From Syntrophaceae bacterium (GTDB lineage Bacteria > Desulfobacterota > Syntrophia > Syntrophales > Smithellaceae): a stretch of 55,563 nucleotides of DNA. Shown here in pieces: positions 26,432 to 35,326 of the stretch. The stretch spans positions 1 to 55,563 of the forward strand of contig WRPE01000018.1 in the NCBI GenBank assembly GCA_009773315.1, read 5' to 3'. Numbering within the stretch: position 1 is the first letter of the stretch; the number at the start of each line of letters is the position of its first letter. Under the pieces are notes generated by a model that saw nothing but the letters and a program-made list of their open reading frames with translations, was not told the origin of the DNA and made no database searches. A program made the position numbers and the translations under genes.

Positions 26432-27211
26432 ATGGTTTCCGGTAATATAAAAAAATTTGAATTGAAATTGGGGAGAACCGGATTAATTATTGTTATTGCC
26501 GGGATGACTGTTCTGTTGTGCCTTTCATTCATTCTGGGCGTCGGGGTTGGTAAGAATATTAATACCTATCCTGAAAAGATTTCTTCCGTGCCGCAACAGA
26601 TTTTAGCGTTGTTCTGGCGGCCGGCTAAAGTTGCCGGTGAGCAAAAAAAAATGGCTAGTATGGAATCTCCGCCGGATAGCGGCAATATGGATTTGACATT
26701 TCATGATACGTTGACCGGTCAGAAAACGCTGTCGATTCAGCAGCCGCCGGTCGCAGAAAAAAAACCGGATAATGCCATGGTGAAGGATCAAAAAGCCAAA
26801 CCGCAAAATCCACCGGCCGTTTTGTCCCCGCAAGAAGAAGCCGTTTCATCCAAAGCAGAAGCTTCCGAATTGAAGGTTACGGTCAGTGAAAAATCACCTG
26901 TGGAAAAAAAATCTAAAATAAAAGAGGTTCCAACCGCTGTTCAACCTGCCGGATCTTCATTTCTTGTTTATGTGGCGTCCTTGAAAGACAAGGCTAAAGC
27001 CAATCAGATTAATAAAACAGTTGCCACGTTGGGTTATTCCGCGAAAGTTGTAAAAGTGGACATTAAAGGGAAGGGGACATGGCATCGCGTCATTGTCACG
27101 GGATTTGAAACCAAGGCACAGGCGCAGGCTGCTGCCGACCGGATTTCTAAAAAGGTCAAGACAAATTGTATCATCCGGGCCGCCGTTCCGGATGCGATCA
27201 AGACCCAGTAA
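26432..27211 (+). CDS. SPOR-domain membrane protein
   Basis: About 259 residues. A short cytoplasmic N terminus is followed by one membrane helix (LIIVIAGMTVLLCLSFILGVGVG), a long Lys/Pro-rich periplasmic linker and a C-terminal SPOR domain (FLVYVASLKDKAKANQINKTVATLG ... WHRVIVTGFETKAQAQAAADRI). SPOR domains bind denuded septal peptidoglycan, so it should localise to the division site. The layout resembles FtsN or DedD. ATG at 26432 is chosen for AAAGG 8 bases upstream; the frame is open further up, overlapping argS. Confidence 0.85.
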   Translation: MVSGNIKKFELKLGRTGLIIVIAGMTVLLCLSFILGVGVGKNINTYPEKISSVPQQILALFWRPAKVAGEQKKMASMESPPDSGNMDLTFHDTLTGQKTLSIQQPPVAEKKPDNAMVKDQKAKPQNPPAVLSPQEEAVSSKAEASELKVTVSEKSPVEKKSKIKEVPTAVQPAGSSFLVYVASLKDKAKANQINKTVATLGYSAKVVKVDIKGKGTWHRVIVTGFETKAQAQAAADRISKKVKTNCIIRAAVPDAIKTQ

Positions 27212-27226
27212 ATAAAGGCTTAATTT

Positions 27227-28555
27227 ATGTTTGAAAGTTTAGCAGAGAAACTCGAAGGTATTTTTAAAAAACTTAAAGGCCGTGGCGTCCTTAACGAGGA
27301 AAGCGTCAATGCCGCGCTCAAGGAAATCCGTATGGCGCTCCTGGAAGCGGACGTGAACTTCAAGGTCGTCAAGGATTTTATTGAAGATGTGCGGCTGCGC
27401 GCCATCGGCAAGGAAGTGCTTGAGAGTATTACGCCCGGACAACAGGTCGTCAAGATTGTCCATGACCGTCTGGTTGAACTCATGGGCAATACGAGCGCCA
27501 ATATCAAGTTCGGTTCGCGGATTCCGGCCACGATCATGCTTGTCGGCTTACAGGGTTGTGGAAAAACGACAACAGCCGCCAAGCTGGCGCTAATCTTATC
27601 CAGAGAAAAAAAAGTTTATCTGGTTTCGGCAGACGTTTACCGGCCTGCGGCGATGGAACAGTTGGCCGTTTTGGGCAGGCAGATTAAAGCGAGAGTCTTT
27701 GATGCAGGCTCTCTTCGCGATCCCGTAAAAATATGCGTTGAAGCGGTTGAACAAGCCAAAAAAGAAGGTTACGAAGTTGTCATCATTGACACCGCCGGAA
27801 GATTACATATTGACGATCTGTTAATGGATGAGCTTCGCAAAATTAAGGACAAGGTCAATCCTTCGGAAATTCTTTATGTGGCTGATGCCATGACCGGTCA
27901 GGATGCCGTCAATGTCGGCATAAAATTCAATGAATTGATCGGTATTGACGGCGTTATCATGACAAAGATGGACGGCGACGCGCGCGGTGGAGCGGCCCTT
28001 TCGCTTAAAGCCGTTGTCGGTAAGCCGCTCAAATTTGTCGGTATCGGTGAAAAAATTGACGCCTTGGAGGTATTTCATCCGGAGAGGATGGCTTCCCGGA
28101 TTCTGGGGATGGGAGATATTTTATCGTTGGTGGAAAAAGCGCAAGCCACCATCGATGAAAAAACAGCCCGGGAGATGGAGCAGTCTCTGCGTAAAGGAGA
28201 TTTTTCATTGGAAGATTTCCGCAATCAACTTCAGCAAGTCAAGAAAATGGGTTCACTGAAGGACATGATGGGCATGATTCCGGGCATGGGCAAAATCAAA
28301 GCGCTCAAGGATGCCAAGCCGGACGACAAGGAACTGGTAAAAATTACGGCGATGATTGATTCCATGACTAAAAAAGAACGTTACAACTACCTGATCATTG
28401 ATGGCCGCAGGCGCAAAAGGATCGCTTTGGGCAGTGGCACGATGGTTCAGGATGTCAACCGGCTTTTGAAAAATTACGTGGAAATTCGCAAGATGATGAA
28501 AAAAATAAATCAGAAAGGCGGGATAAAGTCTCTTATGAGGAATTTCCCCTTTTAA
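27227..28555 (+). CDS. ffh: Signal recognition particle protein Ffh
   Basis: A 442-residue SRP GTPase that, with 4.5S RNA, targets nascent membrane proteins to FtsY. It has the N domain (1-~95), the G domain with GLQGCGKTTTAAKLA (P-loop), DTAGR and TKMDGDARGG, and a Met-rich M domain (MGSLKDMMGMIPGMGK) ending RNFPF. The length is typical. It lies 15 bases after the SPOR gene and precedes rpsP. Confidence 0.97.
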   Translation: MFESLAEKLEGIFKKLKGRGVLNEESVNAALKEIRMALLEADVNFKVVKDFIEDVRLRAIGKEVLESITPGQQVVKIVHDRLVELMGNTSANIKFGSRIPATIMLVGLQGCGKTTTAAKLALILSREKKVYLVSADVYRPAAMEQLAVLGRQIKARVFDAGSLRDPVKICVEAVEQAKKEGYEVVIIDTAGRLHIDDLLMDELRKIKDKVNPSEILYVADAMTGQDAVNVGIKFNELIGIDGVIMTKMDGDARGGAALSLKAVVGKPLKFVGIGEKIDALEVFHPERMASRILGMGDILSLVEKAQATIDEKTAREMEQSLRKGDFSLEDFRNQLQQVKKMGSLKDMMGMIPGMGKIKALKDAKPDDKELVKITAMIDSMTKKERYNYLIIDGRRRKRIALGSGTMVQDVNRLLKNYVEIRKMMKKINQKGGIKSLMRNFPF

Positions 28556-28624
28556 TATCAAATCAATTATGATAGAGGCAAATCAGATAACTATTTTTTT
28601 GAAGGAGGTTTTAAGTAAAACTAA

Positions 28625-28879
28625 ATGGCAGTTAAAATTCGATTAACTCGTATGGGCGCTAAAGGCAAACCCTTTTACCGTATTGTGGCCGCAGATAAAG
28701 AATATCCGCGGGATGGAAAATTTCTTGAAATATTAGGGAATTATGACCCAAAAAAGAATCCCGCAGAAATATCTTTAAAAGAAGATCGTGTTCGTGATTG
28801 GTTGTCCAAAGGGGCAAAACCGACGCTGACAGTTTCTCATTTATTGAAAACAAAAGGCATTGAAGCCAGCGTTAAGTAG
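28625..28879 (+). CDS. rpsP: 30S ribosomal protein S16
   Basis: Eighty-four residues beginning VKIRLTRMGAKGKPFYRIV with RDGKFLEILGNYDP, classic S16. A strong AAGGAGG lies 16 bases before the ATG, a longer gap than usual. It heads the rpsP-khpA-rimM-trmD run. Confidence 0.97.
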   Translation: MAVKIRLTRMGAKGKPFYRIVAADKEYPRDGKFLEILGNYDPKKNPAEISLKEDRVRDWLSKGAKPTLTVSHLLKTKGIEASVK

Positions 28880-29010
28880 TAAAATTGTCGCGTTATTTGT
28901 AAAGGTATGAGACGGAATAGCAGCCTCACATCATTAAAATTAAACAAGCAGTGCGAATATTGCAGTGAATTTTCCAGATGCGTTAACTAAAACTCGTGGA
29001 GGTGCTGATG

Positions 29011-29241
29011 ATGAAGGAATTAATTAAGTATATCTCTCAATCTTTAGTTGATAATCCCGACAAAGTGGAAGTAACTGAAATCATAGGTGAGCAAACGTCC
29101 GTTATTGAACTGCGTGTGGCAAAAGAAGATTTAGGGAAAGTTATTGGGAAACAGGGAAGAACGGCCAAAGCCATCCGCACCATTTTAAGCGCTACGTCAG
29201 CCAAAATGCATAAACGGGCAGTTCTGGAAATTATAGAATAA
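29011..29241 (+). CDS. khpA: KH-domain RNA-binding protein KhpA
   Basis: About 76 residues with a single KH fold containing the [18 protein letters not shown] loop (the GxxG is GKQG). It sits between rpsP and rimM, the standard place for KhpA (YlqC). KhpA proteins bind RNAs and in some bacteria affect cell elongation. GGAGG is 8 bases upstream; the adjacent ATG at 29008 is also possible. Confidence 0.92.
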   Translation: MKELIKYISQSLVDNPDKVEVTEIIGEQTSVIELRVAKEDLGKVIGKQGRTAKAIRTILSATSAKMHKRAVLEIIE

Positions 29242-29244
29242 AAA

Positions 29245-29745
29245 ATGGACCTTTTTGTTTTTGGAGAGATCGTCAAAACGCGCGGTCTCCATGGCTGTGT
29301 TAAAGTTTTATCTTTTTTAGAATCACAGGATATTTTGGACGGGCTTGATTTTGTTTATCTGGAATCAAAGTCCGGACAAAAAAGCCGTCATGAAATCAAA
29401 AAGATTGATCCTGCCGGTCAGTGTCTGTTTATTGAATTTCAAGATATTTCCGATGTTGATGCGGCCGGAGCGCTTGTAGGTTCCAAGCTTCTACTGCCGC
29501 GTGATTTGCTCGGCGTTCTTGCGGAGGACGAGTATTATTGGTCCGATATCATTGGGCTTGAGGTTTATACACCGGAAGGTCGTCATCTTGGCCGGATAGA
29601 ATCAATATTCCCAACAGGCAGTAATGATGTTTATGTTTGCCGGGGAGACGATGGAGAATTTCTCATTCCGGCAATCGCCGATGCCATTGTGCGGATAGAC
29701 CTAGCCTCGCACAAAATAACCGTAAAATTGCTGGAAGGCCTTTAG
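29245..29745 (+). CDS. rimM: 16S rRNA processing protein RimM
   Basis: A 166-residue protein needed for maturation of the 30S head, where it binds S19. It has an N-terminal RimM barrel ([16 protein letters not shown]) and a PRC-barrel C domain ([20 protein letters not shown] ... [14 protein letters not shown]). It follows khpA by 3 bases and precedes trmD by 2. Confidence 0.95.
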   Translation: MDLFVFGEIVKTRGLHGCVKVLSFLESQDILDGLDFVYLESKSGQKSRHEIKKIDPAGQCLFIEFQDISDVDAAGALVGSKLLLPRDLLGVLAEDEYYWSDIIGLEVYTPEGRHLGRIESIFPTGSNDVYVCRGDDGEFLIPAIADAIVRIDLASHKITVKLLEGL

Positions 29746-29747
29746 CC

Positions 29748-30485
29748 GTGATTCGATTTGATATCCTCTCTATTTTTCCGGAAATGCTTCAGTCACCTCT
29801 AAATTTCAGCCTTTTGAAAAAAGCTCAGGAAAAAGGTCTGATCGATATCGGCCTGCATAATATTCGCGATTGGGCGGAAGATAAACACAACATGACCGAC
29901 GATGCCCCCTATGGCGGTGGATGCGGAATGGTGATGAAAGTTGAGCCCGTGGAGCGTGCGCTTGCTGCGGTGAAGCGTACGGATGTTCAACCGCTGGTGG
30001 TTCTGATGACGCCCCAGGGAGAGGCATTCAATCAGAAAATTGCTGCCCAGCTGGCCTGCGAAAAGCAAATCATTATGATTTGCGGGCGCTATGAAGGGGT
30101 TGATGAGCGAATTAGAGAACATCTGGCTGATCGGGAAATATCCATTGGTGATTATATCTTAACTGGAGGGGAACTTTCCGCCCTGGTTGTCATCGACGCC
30201 GTCTCCAGGCTGATTCCCGGCGTACTGGGAAATGATGCGTCCGCCGTTACGGAATCTTTTTCACAGGGACTTCTGGAGTATCCACAATATACGAGGCCTG
30301 CCGAGTATAAAGGATGGTGTGTCCCCGATGTGCTGGTTTCCGGAAATCATGCCCAAATTGAGCGTTGGCAAAGGGTCGAAGCGATTAAAAGAACCTGGCT
30401 GAGAAGGCCTGATCTTCTTGAAAAAACAGAACTCGCCGAGAGCGATAAAATAAATTTGGAAAAAATTAAACTCGGTCGGATATAA
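29748..30485 (+). CDS. trmD: tRNA (guanine-N1)-methyltransferase TrmD
   Basis: A 245-residue SPOUT enzyme that methylates G37 of tRNAs to prevent frameshifting. It starts at a GTG two bases after the rimM stop, giving [13 protein letters not shown]; a longer open frame upstream only overlaps rim[22 protein letters not shown] and [12 protein letters not shown] form the knotted S-adenosylmethionine site. The C-terminal domain ends with [10 protein letters not shown]. Confidence 0.96.
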   Translation: MIRFDILSIFPEMLQSPLNFSLLKKAQEKGLIDIGLHNIRDWAEDKHNMTDDAPYGGGCGMVMKVEPVERALAAVKRTDVQPLVVLMTPQGEAFNQKIAAQLACEKQIIMICGRYEGVDERIREHLADREISIGDYILTGGELSALVVIDAVSRLIPGVLGNDASAVTESFSQGLLEYPQYTRPAEYKGWCVPDVLVSGNHAQIERWQRVEAIKRTWLRRPDLLEKTELAESDKINLEKIKLGRI

Positions 30486-30528
30486 AGTCTTGATTTTCAG
30501 ATGTGTTTAAGGTAATTAGGTCAACTTT

Positions 30529-30632
30529 TTTAATCCCGCTCACGTGGGACGAGCGATAATTCTCTGCGGCTTGATGCGCTACAATGACGTTCATTTCATA
30601 CCTCGACAGCGAGCTCGCGAGGTGGTTGATTC
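30529..30632 (-). repeat. 105-bp structured repeat, copy A (inverted)
   Basis: It reads, on the minus strand, GAATCAACCACCTCGCGAGC... through to CGGGATTAAA and aligns end to end with copies B and C. It holds an ACCTCG/CGAGGT stem-loop and, at the other end, a degenerate form of the CCCGC-GCGGG hairpin. It lies between trmD and the SPOUT-like gene. Confidence 0.8.
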
Positions 30633-30650
30633 GGGGTGAATTTTTTCCGG

Positions 30651-31232
30651 ATGAAAGATCAGTCCCCCAAAGCGGGTATGCTTTATATAGCTCTTTTACA
30701 TTATCCGGTTATCAATAAAGAAGGCAAAGTGGTTGCCACGGCCATTGCCAATATGGATATTCACGATATTGCACGAACAGCAAGAACGTTCGGGGTCGAA
30801 AAGTTTTATGTGATTAATCCGATAGAGGCTCAGCGAAGGCTTGCCGGCCAAATCATCAGCCACTGGCGGGAAGGTTACGGCGCGGCTTACAATCCGTCCC
30901 GAAAAGACGCTTTTGAAAAAGTGGAAATTAAATCCAATCTGGATGAAGTGCTTGCGGAGATTAAAACAGTAAGTCACTGCAAACCCCGAACCATTGTAAC
31001 AGGGGCTAACTTTCAGGGTGAGTTATTAACGTGTGTCAAACTGAGGGAAGTCATTAAAAGTAATCATTTGCCTTATCTTTTAATTTTTGGTACAGGTTCA
31101 GGTATTGCAGAAGAAATAGTGAATCAGGCGGACTATCGCCTTGAGCCGATCAGAGGGAAAGATGGTTATAATCACTTGGCGGTGCGGTCAGCCGTTGCCG
31201 TCATTTTGGACAGAGTTGTAGAAATATCATAA
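30651..31232 (+). CDS. SPOUT-like RNA methyltransferase (Methyltrn_RNA_4 family)
   Basis: About 193 residues. The core begins MLYIALLHYPVINKEGKVVATAIANMDIHDIARTARTFGV and ends with DYRLEPIRGKDGYNHLAVRSAVAVILDR, features of the PF09936 family usually found between trmD and rplS in delta-proteobacteria. GTGSGIAEEIV resembles the SAM-binding knot. The modified RNA is unknown. The start is uncertain: ATG at 30651, ATG at 30678 (which best fits homologues as I recall them) or a GTG at 30636. None has a strong ribosome-binding site, and a 105-bp repeat ends just upstream, which may have displaced the native leader. Confidence 0.85.
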   Translation: MKDQSPKAGMLYIALLHYPVINKEGKVVATAIANMDIHDIARTARTFGVEKFYVINPIEAQRRLAGQIISHWREGYGAAYNPSRKDAFEKVEIKSNLDEVLAEIKTVSHCKPRTIVTGANFQGELLTCVKLREVIKSNHLPYLLIFGTGSGIAEEIVNQADYRLEPIRGKDGYNHLAVRSAVAVILDRVVEIS

Positions 31233-31267
31233 AATAATATTGCGAGTGTCGCGGGAGGAAATATAAA

Positions 31268-31615
31268 ATGAATGTTTTGGAAATGATTGAAAAAGAGCAA
31301 ATGAGAGGGGATATTCCCGCCTTTAAAACGGGTGATACCGTTAAAGTATATGTGCGCATCATTGAAGGCCAGAAAGAGAGAATACAGGCCTTTGAAGGTG
31401 TTGTCATCCGCAAACGCCGCGGTAACAGCCGGGCAAATTTCACCGTAAGAAAAGTTTCCTATGGTGTTGGTGTCGAAAGAACATTCCCCATGCATTCGCC
31501 GATTATTGACCGTGTTGAAATCATGACCAGGGGTCTGGTGCGCCGTTCACGTCTTTATTATTTGAGAAGCCTCAGAGGCAAAAAAGCAAGGATAAAGGAA
31601 GCGACCAACCACTAG
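31268..31615 (+). CDS. rplS: 50S ribosomal protein L19
   Basis: A 115-residue protein with [21 protein letters not shown] and [13 protein letters not shown], typical of L19 at the subunit interface. GGGAGG lies 9 bases before the ATG. It follows the SPOUT-like gene by 35 bases. Confidence 0.97.
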   Translation: MNVLEMIEKEQMRGDIPAFKTGDTVKVYVRIIEGQKERIQAFEGVVIRKRRGNSRANFTVRKVSYGVGVERTFPMHSPIIDRVEIMTRGLVRRSRLYYLRSLRGKKARIKEATNH

Positions 31616-31779
31616 TAGACGTTTTGTCTTTGCTATCAACAGACGCTGTTTGCCATGAGGACGTTTTGGTTTGGGTATATGGTTTTGTGCCGGTTCGTTC
31701 GCCAAACGAACGAATGGGGCTCCGCTGGTGCTGTCACGGCGAGCTCCGGCAGACAGAAGGGCTCCGTCTTCTTTTTGCG
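31616..31779. other. Palindrome-rich spacer before rnhB
   Basis: It contains GTTCGTT-CGCCA-AACGAAC (31693-31711) and, close to the rnhB start, AGAAGG...GTCTTCT followed by TTTTT (~31753-31776), which could act as a weak terminator. The rnhB frame stays open through the whole stretch but encodes nothing family-like. It does not match the 105-bp repeat. Confidence 0.4.
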
Positions 31780-32400
31780 ATGAATACATTCGAAAAGCTT
31801 GCTTATGGTGAAGGCTACCGATGCGTCGCGGGTGTTGACGAAGCAGGCCGAGGGCCGCTGGCCGGACCTGTTGTTGCCGCAGCAGTCATCTTCCCTCCCG
31901 CGTATCAAAATTCCGAAATTAACGATTCCAAGAAACTGACCGCCCGCAAAAGAAATGAGCTCTATAAGGTCATCCCTGAGGAAGCTATAGCCGTCGGTGT
32001 GGGCGTCGCTGAGGTTGCCGTCATTGACCGGATGAATATTCTCAAGGCGTCGCTTCAGGCGATGCGTGAAGCCGTTCTGGATCTTTCAATGGCTCCTGAT
32101 TTCATCCTGATAGACGGTTTGTACACCCTTGCCGTCAACACGCCGCAAAAGGCATTAGTGAGAGGTGATGCGCTAAGCGTGTCCATCGCTGCCGCCTCTA
32201 TCATAGCCAAGGTCTCGCGGGACAGGATTATGGAAATGTATCACCGCCAGTTCCCCCAATACAATTTTCTGCAAAACAAGGGATACGGCACTGCCGAGCA
32301 CCGAAAAATTCTTCAAGAGATCGGTATGTGTAAAATTCATCGCCGGTCATTCCATTTAAAAAATAAAGATATTCATCAAACAGTTTTAGATTGGTCCTGA
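31780..32400 (+). CDS. rnhB: Ribonuclease HII
   Basis: A 206-residue enzyme that cuts RNA in RNA-DNA hybrids, including single ribonucleotides. The metal-binding signature is VAGVDEAGRGPLAGPVVAAAVIF, with Asp-Glu and later DGLYTL and SIIAKVSRDRIM. Family length is ~200, which favours the ATG at 31780 over an earlier in-frame TTG at 31624. The start has no clear Shine-Dalgarno. Its TGA overlaps the yraN ATG. Confidence 0.94.
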   Translation: MNTFEKLAYGEGYRCVAGVDEAGRGPLAGPVVAAAVIFPPAYQNSEINDSKKLTARKRNELYKVIPEEAIAVGVGVAEVAVIDRMNILKASLQAMREAVLDLSMAPDFILIDGLYTLAVNTPQKALVRGDALSVSIAAASIIAKVSRDRIMEMYHRQFPQYNFLQNKGYGTAEHRKILQEIGMCKIHRRSFHLKNKDIHQTVLDWS

Positions 32401-32783
32401 TGATCGAAAAAAAAGACACGCGCAAAATAGCCACCGGGAAAGAGGGGGAAAAGATTGCCGCCGACTTTTTGAAAAAAAGCGGCTATCGGATCGCTGAAGT
32501 CAATTATCGTTGCCCGATGGGCGAAATCGACATTGTGGCTCGAGACAAAAACGAGCTGGTGTTTGTGGAAGTAAAAGCCAGAAAATCCAGTGCGATGGGT
32601 TATCCCGAGCAGGCAGTGGGTGTCAAAAAACAGAAAAAAATGTCGCAACTGGCTTTGTGGTATCTTCAGGACAAAAAGTTAAACGATGTCCATGCCCGTT
32701 TTGATGTCGTAGCCGTCCTGATGCTGCCTCAAGGAAATGACATTCGTCTGATTAGAAACGCTTTCGATTTTATTGCTTTGTGA
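32400..32783 (+). CDS. yraN: YraN/UPF0102 family protein (endonuclease-like fold)
   Basis: A 127-residue protein with GKEGEKIAADFLKKSGYRIAEVNYR, GEIDIVARD and VFVEVKAR, the E-D-ExK core of a restriction-endonuclease-like fold. Family members lie beside rnhB and are implicated in DNA processing, though the precise role is unclear. The ATG overlaps the rnhB stop (TGATG). The stop codon lies in the edge of repeat copy B. Confidence 0.92.
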   Translation: MIEKKDTRKIATGKEGEKIAADFLKKSGYRIAEVNYRCPMGEIDIVARDKNELVFVEVKARKSSAMGYPEQAVGVKKQKKMSQLALWYLQDKKLNDVHARFDVVAVLMLPQGNDIRLIRNAFDFIAL

Positions 32784-32886
32784 ATCAACCACCTCGCGAG
32801 CTCGCTGTCGAGGTATGAAATAAACGTCATTATATCGCGAGCTCGCTGCGGAGAATTGATGCTCGTCCCGCAACAGCGGGATTAAA
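32782..32886 (+). repeat. 105-bp structured repeat, copy B
   Basis: It fills the space between yraN and the convergent ugd, and its last bases supply the ugd stop codon. It has two stem-loops, ACCTCG/CGAGGT and TCCCGC-AACA-GCGGGA. TCGCGAGCTCGCTG is present twice, 47 bases apart. It probably serves as a transcription end point for both flanking genes. Confidence 0.85.
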
Positions 32887-34258
32887 GACGGCTCAAGGCC
32901 GGCTTCCCTATGGGAAACACATTAAACCCGATCTCAAAACATTTCTGCTGATCAATAATATTGCGTCCGTCAAAAATAAACGCCGGCTTGATCATCGATT
33001 TGTAGATTTTACGATAATCCAGCCTCCGGTATAAATCCCAGTCCGTCATAATCGCCAGCGCGTGACAGCCGGCGACTGCGCGGTAGGGATCTTCAATGTA
33101 ACTGATTTGACCTTCATCCTGAGCCAGATCGATGGCGGCGTTCCCGAGCGCTTTGGGATCGGAGATGACCACTTCGGCATGTTCCGCCAAAAGCTTGCGG
33201 GTTATATGGATAGCCGGGCTTTCACGCGTGTCGCCCGTATCCGCCTTAAATGCAAAACCCAAGAGGCATATTTTTTTCCCGGCCAGGGTGTTAAACATCG
33301 ATTGGAGAATGTTGGCAATGAAACGATCTTGCTGATATTCATTGATTTTAACGACGTTTTCCCAATAGTCGGCGACTTCCGGCAGATCGTAAAAATGACA
33401 AAGATAAACAAGATTTAGAATATCTTTCTTAAAGCAGGAACCGCCAAAGCCGATACCGGCCTTGAGAAATTTACTACCGATGCGGCTGTCCATACCCACG
33501 GCCCGCGCCACTTCGGATATGTCGGCATCCGCCTTTTCACAAAGCGCCGATATGGAGTTGATCGACGACACCCTTTGTGCCAGAAAAGCGTTGGCCACCA
33601 GTTTAGAGAGCTCAGCACTCCAAATATTGGCGGTGATTATTTTTTCGGGCGACACCCAACGCGCATAAATATCTACTAATTGCGAGCGGGCTTTCAGGCC
33701 GCTTTTGGTTTCGCGTGATCCGATCAGCACCCGGTCAGGATTTGCCAGATCGTCGATGGCGGTTCCTTCCGCCATGAATTCCGGATTGGAGAGGACGTCA
33801 AAGGTAATATTTCCTTTTCCGGAAGCCAGGATTCGTTCCATGGCCAGCGCAGTTTTTATAGGGAGTGTGCTTTTTTCAATCACAATTTTTGAAGATTGAG
33901 AACTTTCCAGAATCTGCCGCGCCGTTTTTTCCCAGTATTGCAGGTCGGCAGCCATACCGGCGCCCGCACCGAAAGTCTTGGTCGGCGTATTGACACAGAC
34001 GAAAATAATATCATTTTCTTTAATCTGATTTTCGATATCCGTGGAAAAAAATAAATTTCTGCCGCGTGTTTTTTTGACGATTTCATCGAGTCCCGGCTCA
34101 TAGACGGGAAGTTGATCGGAGTTCCAGGCATCGATACGCTGATGGTTGATATCGACTACAGTGACTTTATAGTCCGGGCATTTGCAGGCAATCATAACCA
34201 TTGATGGGGCGCCGACGTAGCCTGCCCCGATACAAAGAATTTTCTTTTTAAATTTCAT
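32882..34258 (-). CDS. ugd: UDP-glucose 6-dehydrogenase, animal/plant-like type
   Basis: A 458-residue enzyme that oxidises UDP-glucose twice to UDP-glucuronate with NAD+. The NAD-binding CIGAGYVGAPSMVMIA opens the protein. The catalytic Cys is in GFGGSCFKKDILNLVYLC near residue 275. TGDTRESPAIH and PAFIFDGRNIID mark the C-terminal UDP domain. Spacing and wording (VVDINHQRIDAWNSDQLPVYEPGL) are closer to eukaryotic UGDH than to the ~390-residue E. coli form. It follows uxs by 23 bases, so together they make UDP-glucuronate and UDP-xylose. Confidence 0.93.
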   Translation of the reverse strand: MKFKKKILCIGAGYVGAPSMVMIACKCPDYKVTVVDINHQRIDAWNSDQLPVYEPGLDEIVKKTRGRNLFFSTDIENQIKENDIIFVCVNTPTKTFGAGAGMAADLQYWEKTARQILESSQSSKIVIEKSTLPIKTALAMERILASGKGNITFDVLSNPEFMAEGTAIDDLANPDRVLIGSRETKSGLKARSQLVDIYARWVSPEKIITANIWSAELSKLVANAFLAQRVSSINSISALCEKADADISEVARAVGMDSRIGSKFLKAGIGFGGSCFKKDILNLVYLCHFYDLPEVADYWENVVKINEYQQDRFIANILQSMFNTLAGKKICLLGFAFKADTGDTRESPAIHITRKLLAEHAEVVISDPKALGNAAIDLAQDEGQISYIEDPYRAVAGCHALAIMTDWDLYRRLDYRKIYKSMIKPAFIFDGRNIIDQQKCFEIGFNVFPIGKPALSRL

Positions 34259-34281
34259 TTTTCCTGAAATTTCCTCCGTTT

Positions 34282-35223
34282 TTAGGCCGTTTTTAAAGTA
34301 TCGCGAAAATACTGAATGGTCTTAAGCAAACCTTGCGTGAGCGCTATTTTCGGTTGCCAGTCCAATTTGTTTTCCGCGAGCGTTATGTCCGGTTTGCGTT
34401 GCGTTGGATCATCCGCAGGGAGCGGCTGAAAATCAATTTTAGAGCTGCTGTCCGTTAAATCAATGATCATCCGGGCTAATTGTAAAATGGTGAATTCACC
34501 GGGATTACCGATATTAACCGGTCCAAAAAAATCATCGGCGGAATTCATCATTTTGATTAACCCATCAATCAAATCGTCGCAATAACAGAAGGAACGGGTG
34601 TGATTTCCATCTCCATAAACCGTAATGTTTTTTCCCTGCAGGGCCTGAATAATAAAATTACTGACGACGCGTCCGTCATTGACGGCCATGCGCGGTCCGT
34701 AGGTATTGAAGATGCGCACGATTTTGGCGTTGACGGCATTTTGCCGGCGGTAATCCATCATCAGGCATTCAGCGGCTCTCTTGCCTTCATCGTAACAACT
34801 TCGGATACCGATAGGATTGACGCGCCCCCAATAAGATTCTTTCTGCGGGTGCACGTCCGGATCGCCATAAACTTCCGACGTGGATGCCTGAAGGATTTTC
34901 GCTTTGGTTCTTTTGGCAATGCCCAGAACATTGATTGCGCCCATGACATTGGTCTTAATGGTTTTGATGGGATTGAACTGATAATGCACAGGCGAGGCCG
35001 GGCAGGCCAGGTTGAAGATTTCGTCCACTTCCAGATAGATGGGGTTGATGATGTCGTGACGAATCAGTTCAAAGTTTGGATGACCGAGAAGATGGGCGAT
35101 ATTTTTTTTGTTGCCGGTAAAAAAGTTGTCCAGGCAGAGAATATCGTTTCCTTCTTTTAAAAGCCGGTCACAAAGATGGGAGCCTAAAAATCCCGCGCCG
35201 CCGGTAATTAATATTCGTTTCAT
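34282..35223 (-). CDS. uxs: UDP-glucuronate decarboxylase (UDP-xylose synthase)
   Basis: A 313-residue SDR enzyme that converts UDP-glucuronate to UDP-xylose. It has [16 protein letters not shown], the UXS-type [34 protein letters not shown] and the catalytic [35 protein letters not shown] also matches. The ATG at 35223 has GGAG 6 bases upstream. It is the first gene of a two-gene run with ugd for surface polysaccharide precursors. Confidence 0.93.
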   Translation of the reverse strand: MKRILITGGAGFLGSHLCDRLLKEGNDILCLDNFFTGNKKNIAHLLGHPNFELIRHDIINPIYLEVDEIFNLACPASPVHYQFNPIKTIKTNVMGAINVLGIAKRTKAKILQASTSEVYGDPDVHPQKESYWGRVNPIGIRSCYDEGKRAAECLMMDYRRQNAVNAKIVRIFNTYGPRMAVNDGRVVSNFIIQALQGKNITVYGDGNHTRSFCYCDDLIDGLIKMMNSADDFFGPVNIGNPGEFTILQLARMIIDLTDSSSKIDFQPLPADDPTQRKPDITLAENKLDWQPKIALTQGLLKTIQYFRDTLKTA

Positions 35224-35270
35224 AATCTCCAACTGTCGTTCATGATAGTATTTTATCTTTTTCTTTGCTA

Positions 35271-35299
35271 TTAAAGCCGAAACAAGACATGGATGTCAA
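35271..35299 (-). promoter_or_regulatory. Candidate promoter of uxs-ugd
   Basis: On the minus strand a perfect TTGACA (35299-35294) is followed, 17 bases on, by CTTTAA or, 19 bases on, by TTAATA. The -10 is weak. It lies about 75 bases ahead of uxs in the divergent gap with rsmI. Confidence 0.35.
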
Positions 35300-35326
35300 C
35301 AATAAAAAGCGTTTGATGAAGATTAT

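Noticed and set aside
28880-28995. Hidden small gene between rpsP and khpA
   Set aside because: No open frame with a ribosome-binding site of useful length; only short inverted stretches.
31624-31779. N-terminal extension of RNase HII
   Set aside because: The frame is open from a TTG, but the translated residues are unlike the family, whose usual ~200 residues begin at 31780.
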